This document shows positions 46,838-55,630 of a stretch of 64,000 nucleotides of DNA, in pieces. The stretch's first letter is position 1, and every line of letters begins with the position of its first letter. The stretch is from Microstegium vimineum (Eukaryota; Streptophyta; Magnoliopsida; Poales; Poaceae), in assembly GCA_022036555.1 (NCBI GenBank), contig CM039135.1:46628934-46692933 (forward strand), read 5' to 3'. The translations under genes and the position numbers were made by a program. The notes under the pieces were generated by a model, which had not been told where the DNA came from, did no database searches, and worked only from the letters and a program-made list of their open reading frames with translations.

Positions 46838-49800
46838 ATGTGGAGGAGGATGATCCCTCCGGGAGGGGAGGGAGGACGGAGCCGCGAGCCGGGAGCCCGC
46901 ATGGGAGAGGTGAGCTCGTCGTCGCGTTGGTTTTGGGCGCTCGCGAGAGCTGGTAGCAGCACAATGGCGCGTCGGTCGGGTGTGCTCGTTCGCCGGTTTT
47001 TTGCCTTCTCGTTCGTGTCGTGTGATGCTGCTGGGTTGGCATGTTGTGGCTCCCTGCATGTGTCTTGGGTTTTCTTCCAGTTTCGCTTTCGCGTGCGTGC
47101 GGTTTTTGGCGGATTTTCTCAAGGTTTCTCCTTTCTTGCAAATGTGGTGTGCGCTTCCGCGCTCGCGGTCCGGGGCTGCTGGACGCCGCCGGTCGATGGC
47201 GGTGGTTTGCCGAGGCGAGAGCTCGCAGTAGCGCGAGCGCCGGTGGTTTTGGGCTACGGGATCCGGCCATTTCGTCGAGTTTTCTACTTTTCTTTGGTGT
47301 TGTTCGATCAGCTTTTGTCGCCATTGCTTTGGGTTGCTTGCCATTTCTTCGGCCGCGCGCGGTTTACGTACTTTGGGCCGATTTCAGCGTGGTGCTAGGG
47401 TTGCTCTCTTGCAGACGTGTTCATGGATCGGATCGGAGGGGATCGCTGATCTCCATCACCATGTCATCCCACTGCGCCTCATGCTTGCTTTTGGGGCTTT
47501 CCATGGCTGGTTGAGTTTTCCTTGGCTAGGGAGGTTTTGGTTTCCCTCAACCCTAGCCCGAGCACGGCACTCCCACTGCTGCTATTTCCTAGGCGCGCGG
47601 TGATGAAATCTTTTCCGTGGATGTGCCGTGTCATTCGCATCTATCACCTCAGTTTGCTTCTCAGTTTCCTTGAGTTGGCGTGGTTGATGAAGTTGAGTAG
47701 TTTTGAAAGTTCTTGTTTTACCTTTTATTAGATCTGGCGTGGCTTAAGTGGCAAACTAAACGGATTAAATAGATTTTCTTTTTGCCTGTCTTTCTTTGCC
47801 TGCTGTTTGCAGCCCTGCTTGTGTTTTTTGTTGCCATTGTCCACTGTAAGCCGATGAGAGTTGAAGTTTAGATCATGTGTTTTTTGTTGCCATTGTCCAC
47901 TGTAAGCCGGGCTATGTTATAATGAATTTAGTCTTTTGAATTCGCAGGATTCCGAGGGAAGACATCATCAGTGGGGCGGGAACCAGCTGCGCCGCGTGAC
48001 GCACGACAACTATCGCCGCGCCGTCGTGGAGGACCACACCGCACTCCTTCTCTCGGCGCCGGGGAGCGTCAGGAAGGAGGCATTGTGCCGCATCCGCAAG
48101 GGCTCCGAGGCGTCGAGGGTGCTGTACCACGAGATGTCTGGTAGGCTGCTCCAGCTCGCCTGCAAGGATGACGCGGTGGAGTGCGCTAGGCTACTCCTCG
48201 AGGGCGGCAGCCGGATCATGGCGTCCCCCGTCGACCAGCTCTACGACGTCGCTGCTGAGACCCACTCGGCCAGATGCACGTACACGTGCATCGAGCTGCT
48301 GCCATCCAAGAACGCCCTCGCTGATCTCAGAGTGGTTGACAGGAGGCCACTTCTCCCGCTTGATATCGTGCTAACGAGGATCAGGTACGTCAATGTATTC
48401 GATTCAATTGCTAGTAAAATCGAATTGGATCAAGTCCACAAGTTTCCTCTAATGACTACACTGTACGGTTCTGTTTCCTTCAGTTTCCAAAGTTACTTGT
48501 CGATGGACATCCCAATGGAAGATCTTCTATCGTCGTTTCTTCACAAAATGGTTCGTTCAATCATGCTATGCATCACATGCTGTAGTAGTTTTTACGGCTG
48601 CAATTCTATCGTTGTTTATGCTGTTGTGTCTATTGTTTTATTTACAAGTTTTGTTTCTGACTTTTGTAGGTTAATATTCATTTTTGTGACAAAAAATTTC
48701 GAATTCCACCCACCAAAGATACAAACGTGATTGACCTGGTTCATTCAGTGTTATTGGAAAACAAGATAACCACCAAGGACTTCTATTTGAGGATGAATGG
48801 GAAGATGTTAGATGACACTGTTTTAGTGGATACAATAATTTCGTCAGAAGAACCTAATATTTATGTTTGTCCAAGATTAAGAGGAGGGGTGTACGTATTT
48901 TTCTTACTCTATGTTTCTAGAATTCTTACTCTATGTTTCTAGAATTAAATGCTGAGAATGTCCTTCTATTAATAGACATGTGACTTTACTCTATGTTTCT
49001 AGAGTTATATGCTGTCTTTATTATTCTATGTTTCTCAAACAGTTTAGTTGATTAAGAGGAGAGGTGTACGTATTTCTTACTTTATGTTTCTAGAATTACA
49101 TGCTGAGAATGTCCTTCTATTAATAGATATGTGACTTTACTCTATTTTCTAGAGTTATATGATGTCTTTCTTACTCTATATTTCTCAAACAATTTAGTTG
49201 ATTAAGAGGAGGGGTGTACGTATTTCTTACTCTATGTTTCTAGAATTACATGTTGAGAAATGTCATTCTATTAATAGACATGTGACCTTACTCTATGTTT
49301 CTAGAGTTATGTAATGTCTTTTTTACTCTATGATTCTCAAACAATTTAGTTAACTAATATATTTATTCTATTTGCTTATATCTTTGTATTAAATTTCTTA
49401 ATGGTGATTAATGTTTTTTTTCAGTCATCCTTTGTACGAGTGCACCTATGAGAGATTTATTGTCATCTTAACCAATAATAGTGTCAACCTACTTCGTAAT
49501 GTGGTCTTTCCCCAGAACTTGATAAGTCCAAACGGTTCTCCTAATGCAACATTTTTAACCCCTTTATCACACAGTATGTTGCATGGCTTATTAGCACACG
49601 TGTTAAGTGATGGTCACCTTACACGACAAGTTACATGGGGTGGTCAGTTCACTATTAATGACGTCTTGATTTCTGCTGATGGTCATATTATGATTGATCC
49701 TGCTATTGTGCCAGAGGGATACACTGATGTGGGAGGAGAAAAAGACTATATTGCCATAAATTCGATTGCGAAAGCTTTTGTTCCGAACCAGCAAAAACCA

Positions 49801-50554
49801 GTCCATTTTGACCATCTCTTGAAGTTGTTGATTAGTTCAACTGCTGATCTTAGGCGCAATAGGTTGTTTGTGCTGTTCTTGGTTTGTCATCCTAGTTTGC
49901 TTATCTACTGTGAAAAATATAAGCTCTATGGTTTGGTAGAATTGCTTCTCAACCGACTAACAACCACTGAGGATACTGAATTGGACAAGTGGTTGTTGAA
50001 CAATAGTGTTGGGCATGATCAATGGCATTCACTAGTGGGAAATACTACATTGTTTAATACCACTTTCATGTACAACGCCAAGAAGATAGGTGGGATCAAA
50101 GTGACTCTTTATAAATTTGGGTTAAGGCAAGGTTTCAGGTTTGGTCGTAATTACGAAGCACACCCACCCACGGTTAGTGCCACTTGAAATTTGCTTGTAT
50201 TACTATGTACCTATGAATTTTACTTATGAAACATTTGCGTGTACTACTAATTTATGTTAGGGCATTCCGAATTCGTTGGCTGAGGATGCTTTGGATCATA
50301 CTTTCTTCTTCCTCTTGACTATTGTCCTTGAAGGGCTGGTGAAAACGTTGCAACCTGGTCAATCTACTAATGATTTCGCAGATATGTGAGTAAATATTTT
50401 CATAATCAATTCTGCAGAATAACTGTATATATAGACTATGTGTGATTTGACTGACATTACTATTAATACTGTGTTGTACAGACTTTCTAACATGAAGGGA
50501 GATCCGGCGACCATGAGGAACGTCTGGGCTTTAGCACAACAAAACCCCATTTAG
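46838..50554 (+). CDS. Ankyrin / ubiquitin-like / pseudokinase / KEN-like protein, seven exons
   Basis: Exons: 46838-46909, 47948-48384, 48484-48550, 48670-48890, 49425-50172, 50261-50385, 50482-50554. All introns are GT-AG, all phases agree, and the CDS totals 1743 nt (580 aa). Start ATGs at 46838, 46850 and 46901 are in one frame; the first is taken. Domains: ankyrin-like region about residues 90-190 (RLLQLACKDDAVECARLLLEGG); exon 4 (about 193-265) is a ubiquitin fold with DFYLRMNGKMLDD and end CPRLRGG; exon 5 is kinase-like with INDVLISADGHIMIDP in place of the catalytic loop/DFG, lacking HRD and DFG Asp residues; the C-terminus (from HPSLLIYCEK, with FGRNYEAH) resembles the KEN RNase domain of IRE1 and RNase L. 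I infer a signalling or RNA-decay role; nuclease activity is unproven. The gene model is strong, the KEN call moderate. Confidence 0.75.
47822..47909. repeat. Direct duplication in intron 1 of the ANK-UBL gene
   Basis: A segment starting GTGTTTTTTGTTGCCATTG and ending CACTGTAAGCCG occurs twice, about 55 bp apart, just before the exon 2 acceptor. Confidence 0.85.
48870..49360. repeat. Intron 4 tandem repeat that copies the exon 4 splice donor
   Basis: Three units of about 150-175 bp begin with GATTAAGAGGAGGGGTGTACG (first unit 48875, second 49050, third 49200). The first unit overlaps the last bases of exon 4 and the true donor (GT at 48891). The others repeat the same junction at 49066 and 49216. 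Shared unit text includes CTCTATGTTTCTAGAATTA and ATTAATAGACATGTGAC. Confidence 0.9.
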
Positions 50555-51690
50555 GCTCAATTGTTTAGCTATGTTTGCACTAATTTTGTTGGATCCCAAA
50601 CATTGTCGTGGACCTGTCAGATGGCTATTTTTATGGAGTATTTTGCTCCCGGACAGGGTAGTGGAAGAACGAACTGCATCTACCTTCTGAAACCTGTATG
50701 TTTGTGTGACCTGTATAACATTGGGCAACACTATTCTACATCCATTCAGCAATTATGCATTGACGCGGACGCTACATCCATTCAGCAATTATGTATTGAT
50801 GCGGACGCCGGCGCTTGGCCTGTGATGGGCGAGGGCGGGCAACACTGCCGCTGCAGTAGCCAGCCGAAACACCTCCAATGCAGTCGCCTAAATGCTGCCC
50901 CCGCCGTTGGTCCTCGGTGCAGCGCTCGCCACCACGAAGCAGAGGCGGCGCTTGGCCTCCGGGCTGCCGCTACAGGCAGGGAGGCAGCAGCAATTGCTGC
51001 AGCTACAATGCAACGGCAGGGGCACCATGTCTCCTGCTGGAGCAGGGAGCGCGAGCTGAGCCCTGTGATGCCGATGCGAGTGAGCGGCCGCCGTCACGGT
51101 CTGACCCTGCGCCCCTGCCGCTGACGGTGGTGTGTCTTTCTAGCCGAGCCGAGGGGAACAACCGGACCAACGCTCTGAACCAGGGCAGACATGCTGTTCT
51201 CGTTCAAGTAACCTTGGCCACCAGACCAATGTTCTGAACCAGCCGGACCAATGTGTCCACTTTGCAACAGGGACTCCAGCTTGTTAATAGAGGCCGAACT
51301 ACGCCGACCATATGCAAGAGCACGGCCAGGGGCGTCTCTATCATTTTAAGGGAACATGATCGCAATGGCTCATTAAACTAATTTTTAGTAAGAAAAAATA
51401 ACTTACACTTGTGTTTAGTTTGTAAAAGTTTACGATAGTAACAAAAAAATAAAAATAAAAGTAAAATAACTATTATAATGACCTCAAATAAAACAATAAT
51501 TTTTTCAATGCTTTGTAAAAATATCATCTTCAAACATTTTTTGATGTAAATCTTCGAGAATTGTATCGAGAAAGACAAAGTATGTCCATCGAAAATAGGA
51601 AAAGACACTACCCTATCATACGTGGATGTGCTAAATATATAGAATTAAAATACTTTACTATAATATTTAGTATATACATATATAATCATG
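50555..51690. other. Downstream of the ANK-UBL gene; no further gene recognised
   Basis: The first part is probably 3' UTR. A 39-bp unit (start CTACATCCATTCAGCAATTA) is tandemly duplicated at 50729-50807. A GC-rich stretch 50810-51130 is open in two frames but shows no domain. The phrase CCAATGTTCTGAACCAG and relatives recur at 51162-51245. The AT-rich rest holds nothing. Confidence 0.45.
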
Positions 51691-52350
51691 GGCCTCCAGC
51701 GGCAATTGGGCCCCCGGCCGTCGCACCACCTGCCCATCCCCTAGAGACGGCCCTGAGCACGGCGCAAGAACAACCACGGGCCGCTGAGGTCCCGGATAGG
51801 TTTGGATAGGTTTAGTGTTCTCATGCTTCATGATCCTCCCTCTTGCTCATTGGTCCCTTATCTACTTCATGGACTGGGCCTCACATCGATTACAAGCCCA
51901 TTGCGGGCCTTGCACTTTAACATTCTTGAGATGGGCTCTAGTCAGGCCCGGCCCTGGGGGCGAGCGGGGCGCCCGCTCTAGGCCTCTGCATCTAAGCCTG
52001 GGCAAAATACCCGATACCCATTACCCGAACCCGAATCCAAGGTACCCAATTCAAAATTCCGATAGTGATTTTGATTACCCGAAATTAGTTTGGGTAATTC
52101 GGGTAATATCTCTTGGTACCCGAACTACCCAAAGTTGTGATTTCAAATATTTTATAACTAGAAACAAGTAAAACACAACTAGGCAATAATTCATTCATGT
52201 TGTTCAAATTACAAACAAGAAATACCATGAGAACACGGGAGAAAAAAATTAACCAACCCCCAAATGATTAAATAAAAACCTAAATATTTCGAGGAGAAAT
52301 TCAAACTCCTAATCAGTGTAGTCGTCGACTCCCATTCCCATGCATAACAA
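51690..52350. mobile_element. hAT-type transposon termini and remnants
   Basis: The phrases GAGACGGCCCTGAG (51745) and CAGGCCCGGCCCTGGGGG (51944) resemble the CAGGGCCGG ends of grass hAT elements, and GGGCAAAATACCCGATACCC (52003) with the inverse GGGTAATTCGGGTAATA (52095) marks another hAT-like terminus. These are fragments; no transposase is present. Confidence 0.45.
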
Positions 52351-52399
52351 ATAATTGCTCATGATGCATGCCACCAGAGCCATTGTGCGGCCGTTCCTT

Positions 52400-53056
52400 C
52401 TAGAAAGAAAGCATTATTGCGGAGGCGGCTAGCACGGTCGCGATGACACCGGTACCCATGCTCGGGCTGCCGCTCTCGTGATCAGCGGCCGGGCCAGGAG
52501 ACTCCGCTGGCGAGTCCGAAGCGTGGGCAGGTTCGGGCGGGCTGTCAGCGGATGCGCCGTCGGCCTCACCCGCCGACGGTTCCTCGGCGGCGCCACCGGC
52601 CTCGCTGGCAGAAGGTTCTTCGGAGGCGGAACCGCCGCTGCTGCTGTCGGGCGACGCGGCGGCTTCGTCTTCCGACGAGGAACCGGAAGGGCTCTCCGAC
52701 GAGTCGTCCGTGGGGGCACCGGCGGTGGTGGTCTCCTCCGACGCGCCGCTCTCGCTAGGTGAAGCGGCGTCGGACCCGGAGGCGGCCGGGGCCTCAGAAG
52801 GCGACGCCTCTGACTTATTGGAGGCCGCCGCCGCCGGAGCCTTAGCCGGGGTCGCCGCAGCACTCTCATGCGATGACGTGGGGGCCTTCTCGGACTTGTC
52901 GGGCGACGTGCTGGGCGCCTTCGATGGTGGCGTGGATGCGGAATGCTTCGGCGGCGATGCTGCCGGGGCCTCCGCGGCGAATGTCACGGCGGCAGAGGCG
53001 ACGACGACGAGGAAGACGGTGAGGGCGAGAGCGAGAGCCATGGTGCGTGCGTGCAT
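52400..53056 (-). CDS. Classical arabinogalactan-protein-like, GPI-anchored cell-surface protein
   Basis: The 218-aa product (start MHARTMALALALTVFLVV) has an N-terminal signal peptide of about 29 residues, a long Ala/Ser/Pro/Thr/Glu-rich middle with AP, SP and TP pairs (APAASPPKHSASTPPSKAPS), and a hydrophobic C-terminal tail (GVIATVLAASAIMLSF) after small residues, as needed for a GPI anchor. Such proteins are hydroxylated at Pro, heavily glycosylated and act at the plasma membrane and wall. The frame is open further upstream to an ATG at 53134, but the TATA box at 53138-53145 lies only four bases before it, so translation should start at 53056 or the second Met at 53041. The middle is more acidic (Glu/Asp/Ser) than in typical AGPs, so some of it may be unglycosylated. 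Confidence 0.8.
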   Translation of the reverse strand: MHARTMALALALTVFLVVVASAAVTFAAEAPAASPPKHSASTPPSKAPSTSPDKSEKAPTSSHESAAATPAKAPAAAASNKSEASPSEAPAASGSDAASPSESGASEETTTAGAPTDDSSESPSGSSSEDEAAASPDSSSGGSASEEPSASEAGGAAEEPSAGEADGASADSPPEPAHASDSPAESPGPAADHESGSPSMGTGVIATVLAASAIMLSF

Positions 53057-53137
53057 GCCTATGCTCGCTCGATCGTTTATTGGCTGGTGTGCAGTGTCGT
53101 CACGACATGCATGAAGGCTAGCTATTGTCGCCATGGG

Positions 53138-53145
53138 AGCTATAT
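53138..53145 (-). promoter_or_regulatory. TATA box of the arabinogalactan-protein gene
   Basis: CTATATAG on the minus strand lies about 85 bp before the ATG at 53056. This gives an expected transcription start near 53110 and a short 5' UTR, and it argues against the upstream ATG at 53134. Confidence 0.65.
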
Positions 53146-53469
53146 AGGCGACGACGAAGGGGAACGTGATGGCCGGGCGAGAGGAACGCGGTGGAGTCGG
53201 TGGCTATGTTTGGGGGTCTCTGCGCGTCGTGTCGTGCTGCATGCATGCACGGGCTCCTCTCGTCCGGCCGCCTGCGATGGTGGCGGTGGCCGGCGGTGGG
53301 TGGTGCGCACCATGCTGAGGACCGCGAGGAAAAGGGCTGGTATTTTTGGCCTTTTTGTTTGCCACCTTTGGATGTACCCCCCTCTCAGATCCGCGGCTAT
53401 ATGAAGTATACAGACATGTTTGCTTGACCATAGTGTTCGTGTCGATTGCTTCGAGTTTGTCCTTTTACG

Positions 53470-53470
<1 letters not shown>
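53146..53470 (-). other. Upstream region of the arabinogalactan-protein gene
   Basis: A GC-rich stretch (53150-53345) lies upstream of the minus-strand TATA box. Open frames on both strands lack domains. No certain cis-elements are named. Confidence 0.35.

Positions 53471-53471
<1 letters not shown>

Positions 53472-53527
<56 letters not shown>
53472..53527. repeat. (AT)n microsatellite
   Basis: About 27 uninterrupted AT/TA units. ORFs across it (YIYIYIY...) are artefacts. Length is likely to vary between individuals. Confidence 0.95.
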
Positions 53528-53529
<2 letters not shown>

Positions 53530-54035
53530 AAATAAGATGTCTTTTCGTTAGGAGGGTCTAGCTACGACTGTGTTATGACAATCTCCTTCAATGCTTTATA
53601 AAAAACGTGGTGTATGTTTATTTGAACTCTTCTGTTTAATATAATGATACACAAATTTTTTATGTATTCGAAAAAATATTATGCTTTTACTCATGCTCCT
53701 TGGTCCTTGTGAAATGCAGATACTATCAAAGCTATCTAGGACTATATATGTCCAAGTGTTATATTTAGGAAGAAATAACTTGGTACCTCCATCCAGTCCA
53801 ATGACATCGATTAGTTTTTTTTCTTAACAAAAACACTCAACATAATTAAAAGAGTGTCTGAAATTTGAAAACGATGACCACCGTTGTCAAGATCCAGCTA
53901 GCACCATTGCCATTATCGACGAAGCCCATGTTTAAAAGTAGAGGATACCAACTCCCAAATCAAAGAAGACACCATGGTTAGAAAGATTTGAAAGATTTGA
54001 AGAGAGCCGCAAAGAGCCCCGTCCATACATGCAAG
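53528..54035. other. Intergenic, nothing recognised
   Basis: AT-rich DNA without coding potential. GAAAGATTTGAAAGATTTGAAGAG (53978-54002) is a small direct repeat. Confidence 0.4.
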
Positions 54036-54044
54036 TAAAGAAAA

Positions 54045-54520
54045 TGGGCTATTGCGTTTTTGCCCTTGTTTTGTATCCTAATTGTGATTTTAGCCTCACT
54101 TTCTTTCACTTTGTGTTTTTACCCCTCCTTTTAAAAAATGAAGGCTCCTTTTACCCCTATTTCTAACGCCGTTACCTGCATTCAGAATACTATTGCGTTT
54201 CTACCCTTGTTTTGAACCATAATTGTGATTTTACCCCCACTTTTTTAAAATGATGTGTCTAAATATTGGTTAAAATGATGTGTCTAAATATATATGTCAA
54301 AAGAGGAGTAAATTCGCAATGTATTAAGATAAGTAGGGGTAATTTCACATGGGAAAACTTGTCCTTACTCAGCTCATTTGACACCGTTACCTGATGTTCA
54401 CGGAGTAGGTGTAAACTTAGGCTTCGTTTTCAGAAAACAGGACTAAAATCACAACGATGACAAAAGCAGAGGTAAAATCACAATTGGATATTAAAGTATG
54501 GGTAAGAACGCAATAGCCCC
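54045..54520. mobile_element. Mutator-like MITE with perfect 9-bp target duplication
   Basis: TAAAGAAAA occurs directly outside both ends (54036-54044 and 54521-54529). The ends are inverted copies: GGGCTATTGCGTTTTTGCCC on the left and, in inverse, GGGGCTATTGCGTTCTTACCC on the right, followed by matching 'aattgtgatttta' text. A further copy of the left end lies inside at 54190-54245. A 9-bp duplication with long inverted ends indicates the Mutator superfamily. No coding capacity. Confidence 0.9.
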
Positions 54521-54742
54521 TAAAGAAAAACTGTTGAGATCCATGGGTCGGAGACACGCTCGTCCATGGATCCGAGCTTTGCCTTAGAAGGGCAACAAGA
54601 GACCAAATCCACATATCTCATTGTTCTGGAACTTGGAGTTACTCTTTCAATCATATGCGCATGTATAACCAGGCCACCGAAACACTAGACTCCTATACAA
54701 GAGCATCCAAAAAATGGTACCTCTATCGAGGCAATAGACTTA

Positions 54743-55109
54743 GGTCAGTCTCAATGCAATGTTTCATCGCGCGCTTTCCTAGTTGTATGAAACTTAACAT
54801 GAAATGGGTCTCTCTCTCTTAATGCATAGTTTCATTCATAGTTTCATGCGGTTACCAATGTGTCTCTCTTTCTTTTCTCTCTCATCTCCACCATACATTT
54901 GCTTTGCATGCATACATGAAACTAAAAAAGGCTCTCAATGGGGTTTCACACGGTTTCCAACGTTTTAAAAACAACGCTGTATAGTTTCATCACCATGAAA
55001 CATTTCCACTCTCTCTCCTCATCGTTTCATGCAAAAAGTACAAATCTATTGATGTGTCACTCTATTTAATGTGCATGAAACTCTTCATGAAACCCCATTG
55101 AGACTGGCC
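54743..55109. mobile_element. Tourist/Harbinger-like MITE, TTA duplication
   Basis: The ends GGTCAGTCTCAATG and, in inverse, GGCCAGTCTCAATGGGG are inverted repeats. TTA flanks both sides (54740-54742 and 55110-55112). The interior repeats GTTTCAT/ATGAAAC blocks. This end sequence is common among grass MITEs. Confidence 0.85.
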
Positions 55110-55112
55110 TTA

Positions 55113-55591
55113 TAGAACCATTATTCCTTATTCTTTACCAGCCCTAAAGATGAGACATATCAGAGTGACTTAATCTATTGCGCCATCGAAGCCTCTGCCT
55201 CGTCATAGCCAGCTGAACACACTAGCCCGAACAAACTAGGACCTAATATACATCATCGAGCAAATAAAGGACACTATCCCATAAGCAACTGAAGCAAAGC
55301 AACCACTGAAGGCGAAGAGGGCCAACGTTCTCGCCGACGTTCTTATTGGCCATGAAGTTTTTTGCAGACTTCTCTTATCTAGTTAGCATTTAGTATCACA
55401 TTTGACATATCATATTTGTCTCTCTCACAAAGTTTCTTGATTATTATACATAAGTCGACTTTAAATTTACAACCCATTTCTCCTCTCTTCTCTTCTCTCT
55501 TATATTAGCATTTAGTTGGCTTATAACATGTTATTATACTTGCTCTTAATTAACTCCCTTTCACCTTAGTTGGCTCCCTTTGTGGGAACAA
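55113..55591. other. Intergenic with a MITE-like scrap
   Basis: The phrases TTAGCATTTAGT (55382 and 55504) and GGCTTATAACATGTTATTATACTTGCTCT look like a MITE end of the type with TAGCATTTAGTTGGCT arms. No gene is seen. Confidence 0.4.
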
Positions 55592-55630
55592 TCTTTTGAC
55601 CATTTCTTTTTTTTATTCAAATTGGTGGCT

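Noticed and set aside
46662..47344. Minus-strand open frames of 200-220 aa opposite the start of the ANK-UBL gene
   Set aside because: They are opposite exon 1 and intron 1 of a well-supported spliced gene, contain (AG)n translated as LSLSLS, and have no domain.
46679..47398. 239-aa plus-strand open frame
   Set aside because: Its beginning overlaps exon 1 in frame, but the rest reads through a clear GTGAGC donor into intron 1. The spliced model explains it.
50561..51124. 187-aa plus ORF after the ANK-UBL gene
   Set aside because: It starts after the gene's stop, contains a tandem duplication and compositionally biased sequence, and shows no domain.
52429..52869. Arg/Pro-rich frames overlapping the arabinogalactan gene on both strands
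   Set aside because: They are out-of-frame shadows of the GC-rich repeat coding sequence.
53346..53561. ORF containing (YI)n
   Set aside because: It is a translated AT microsatellite.
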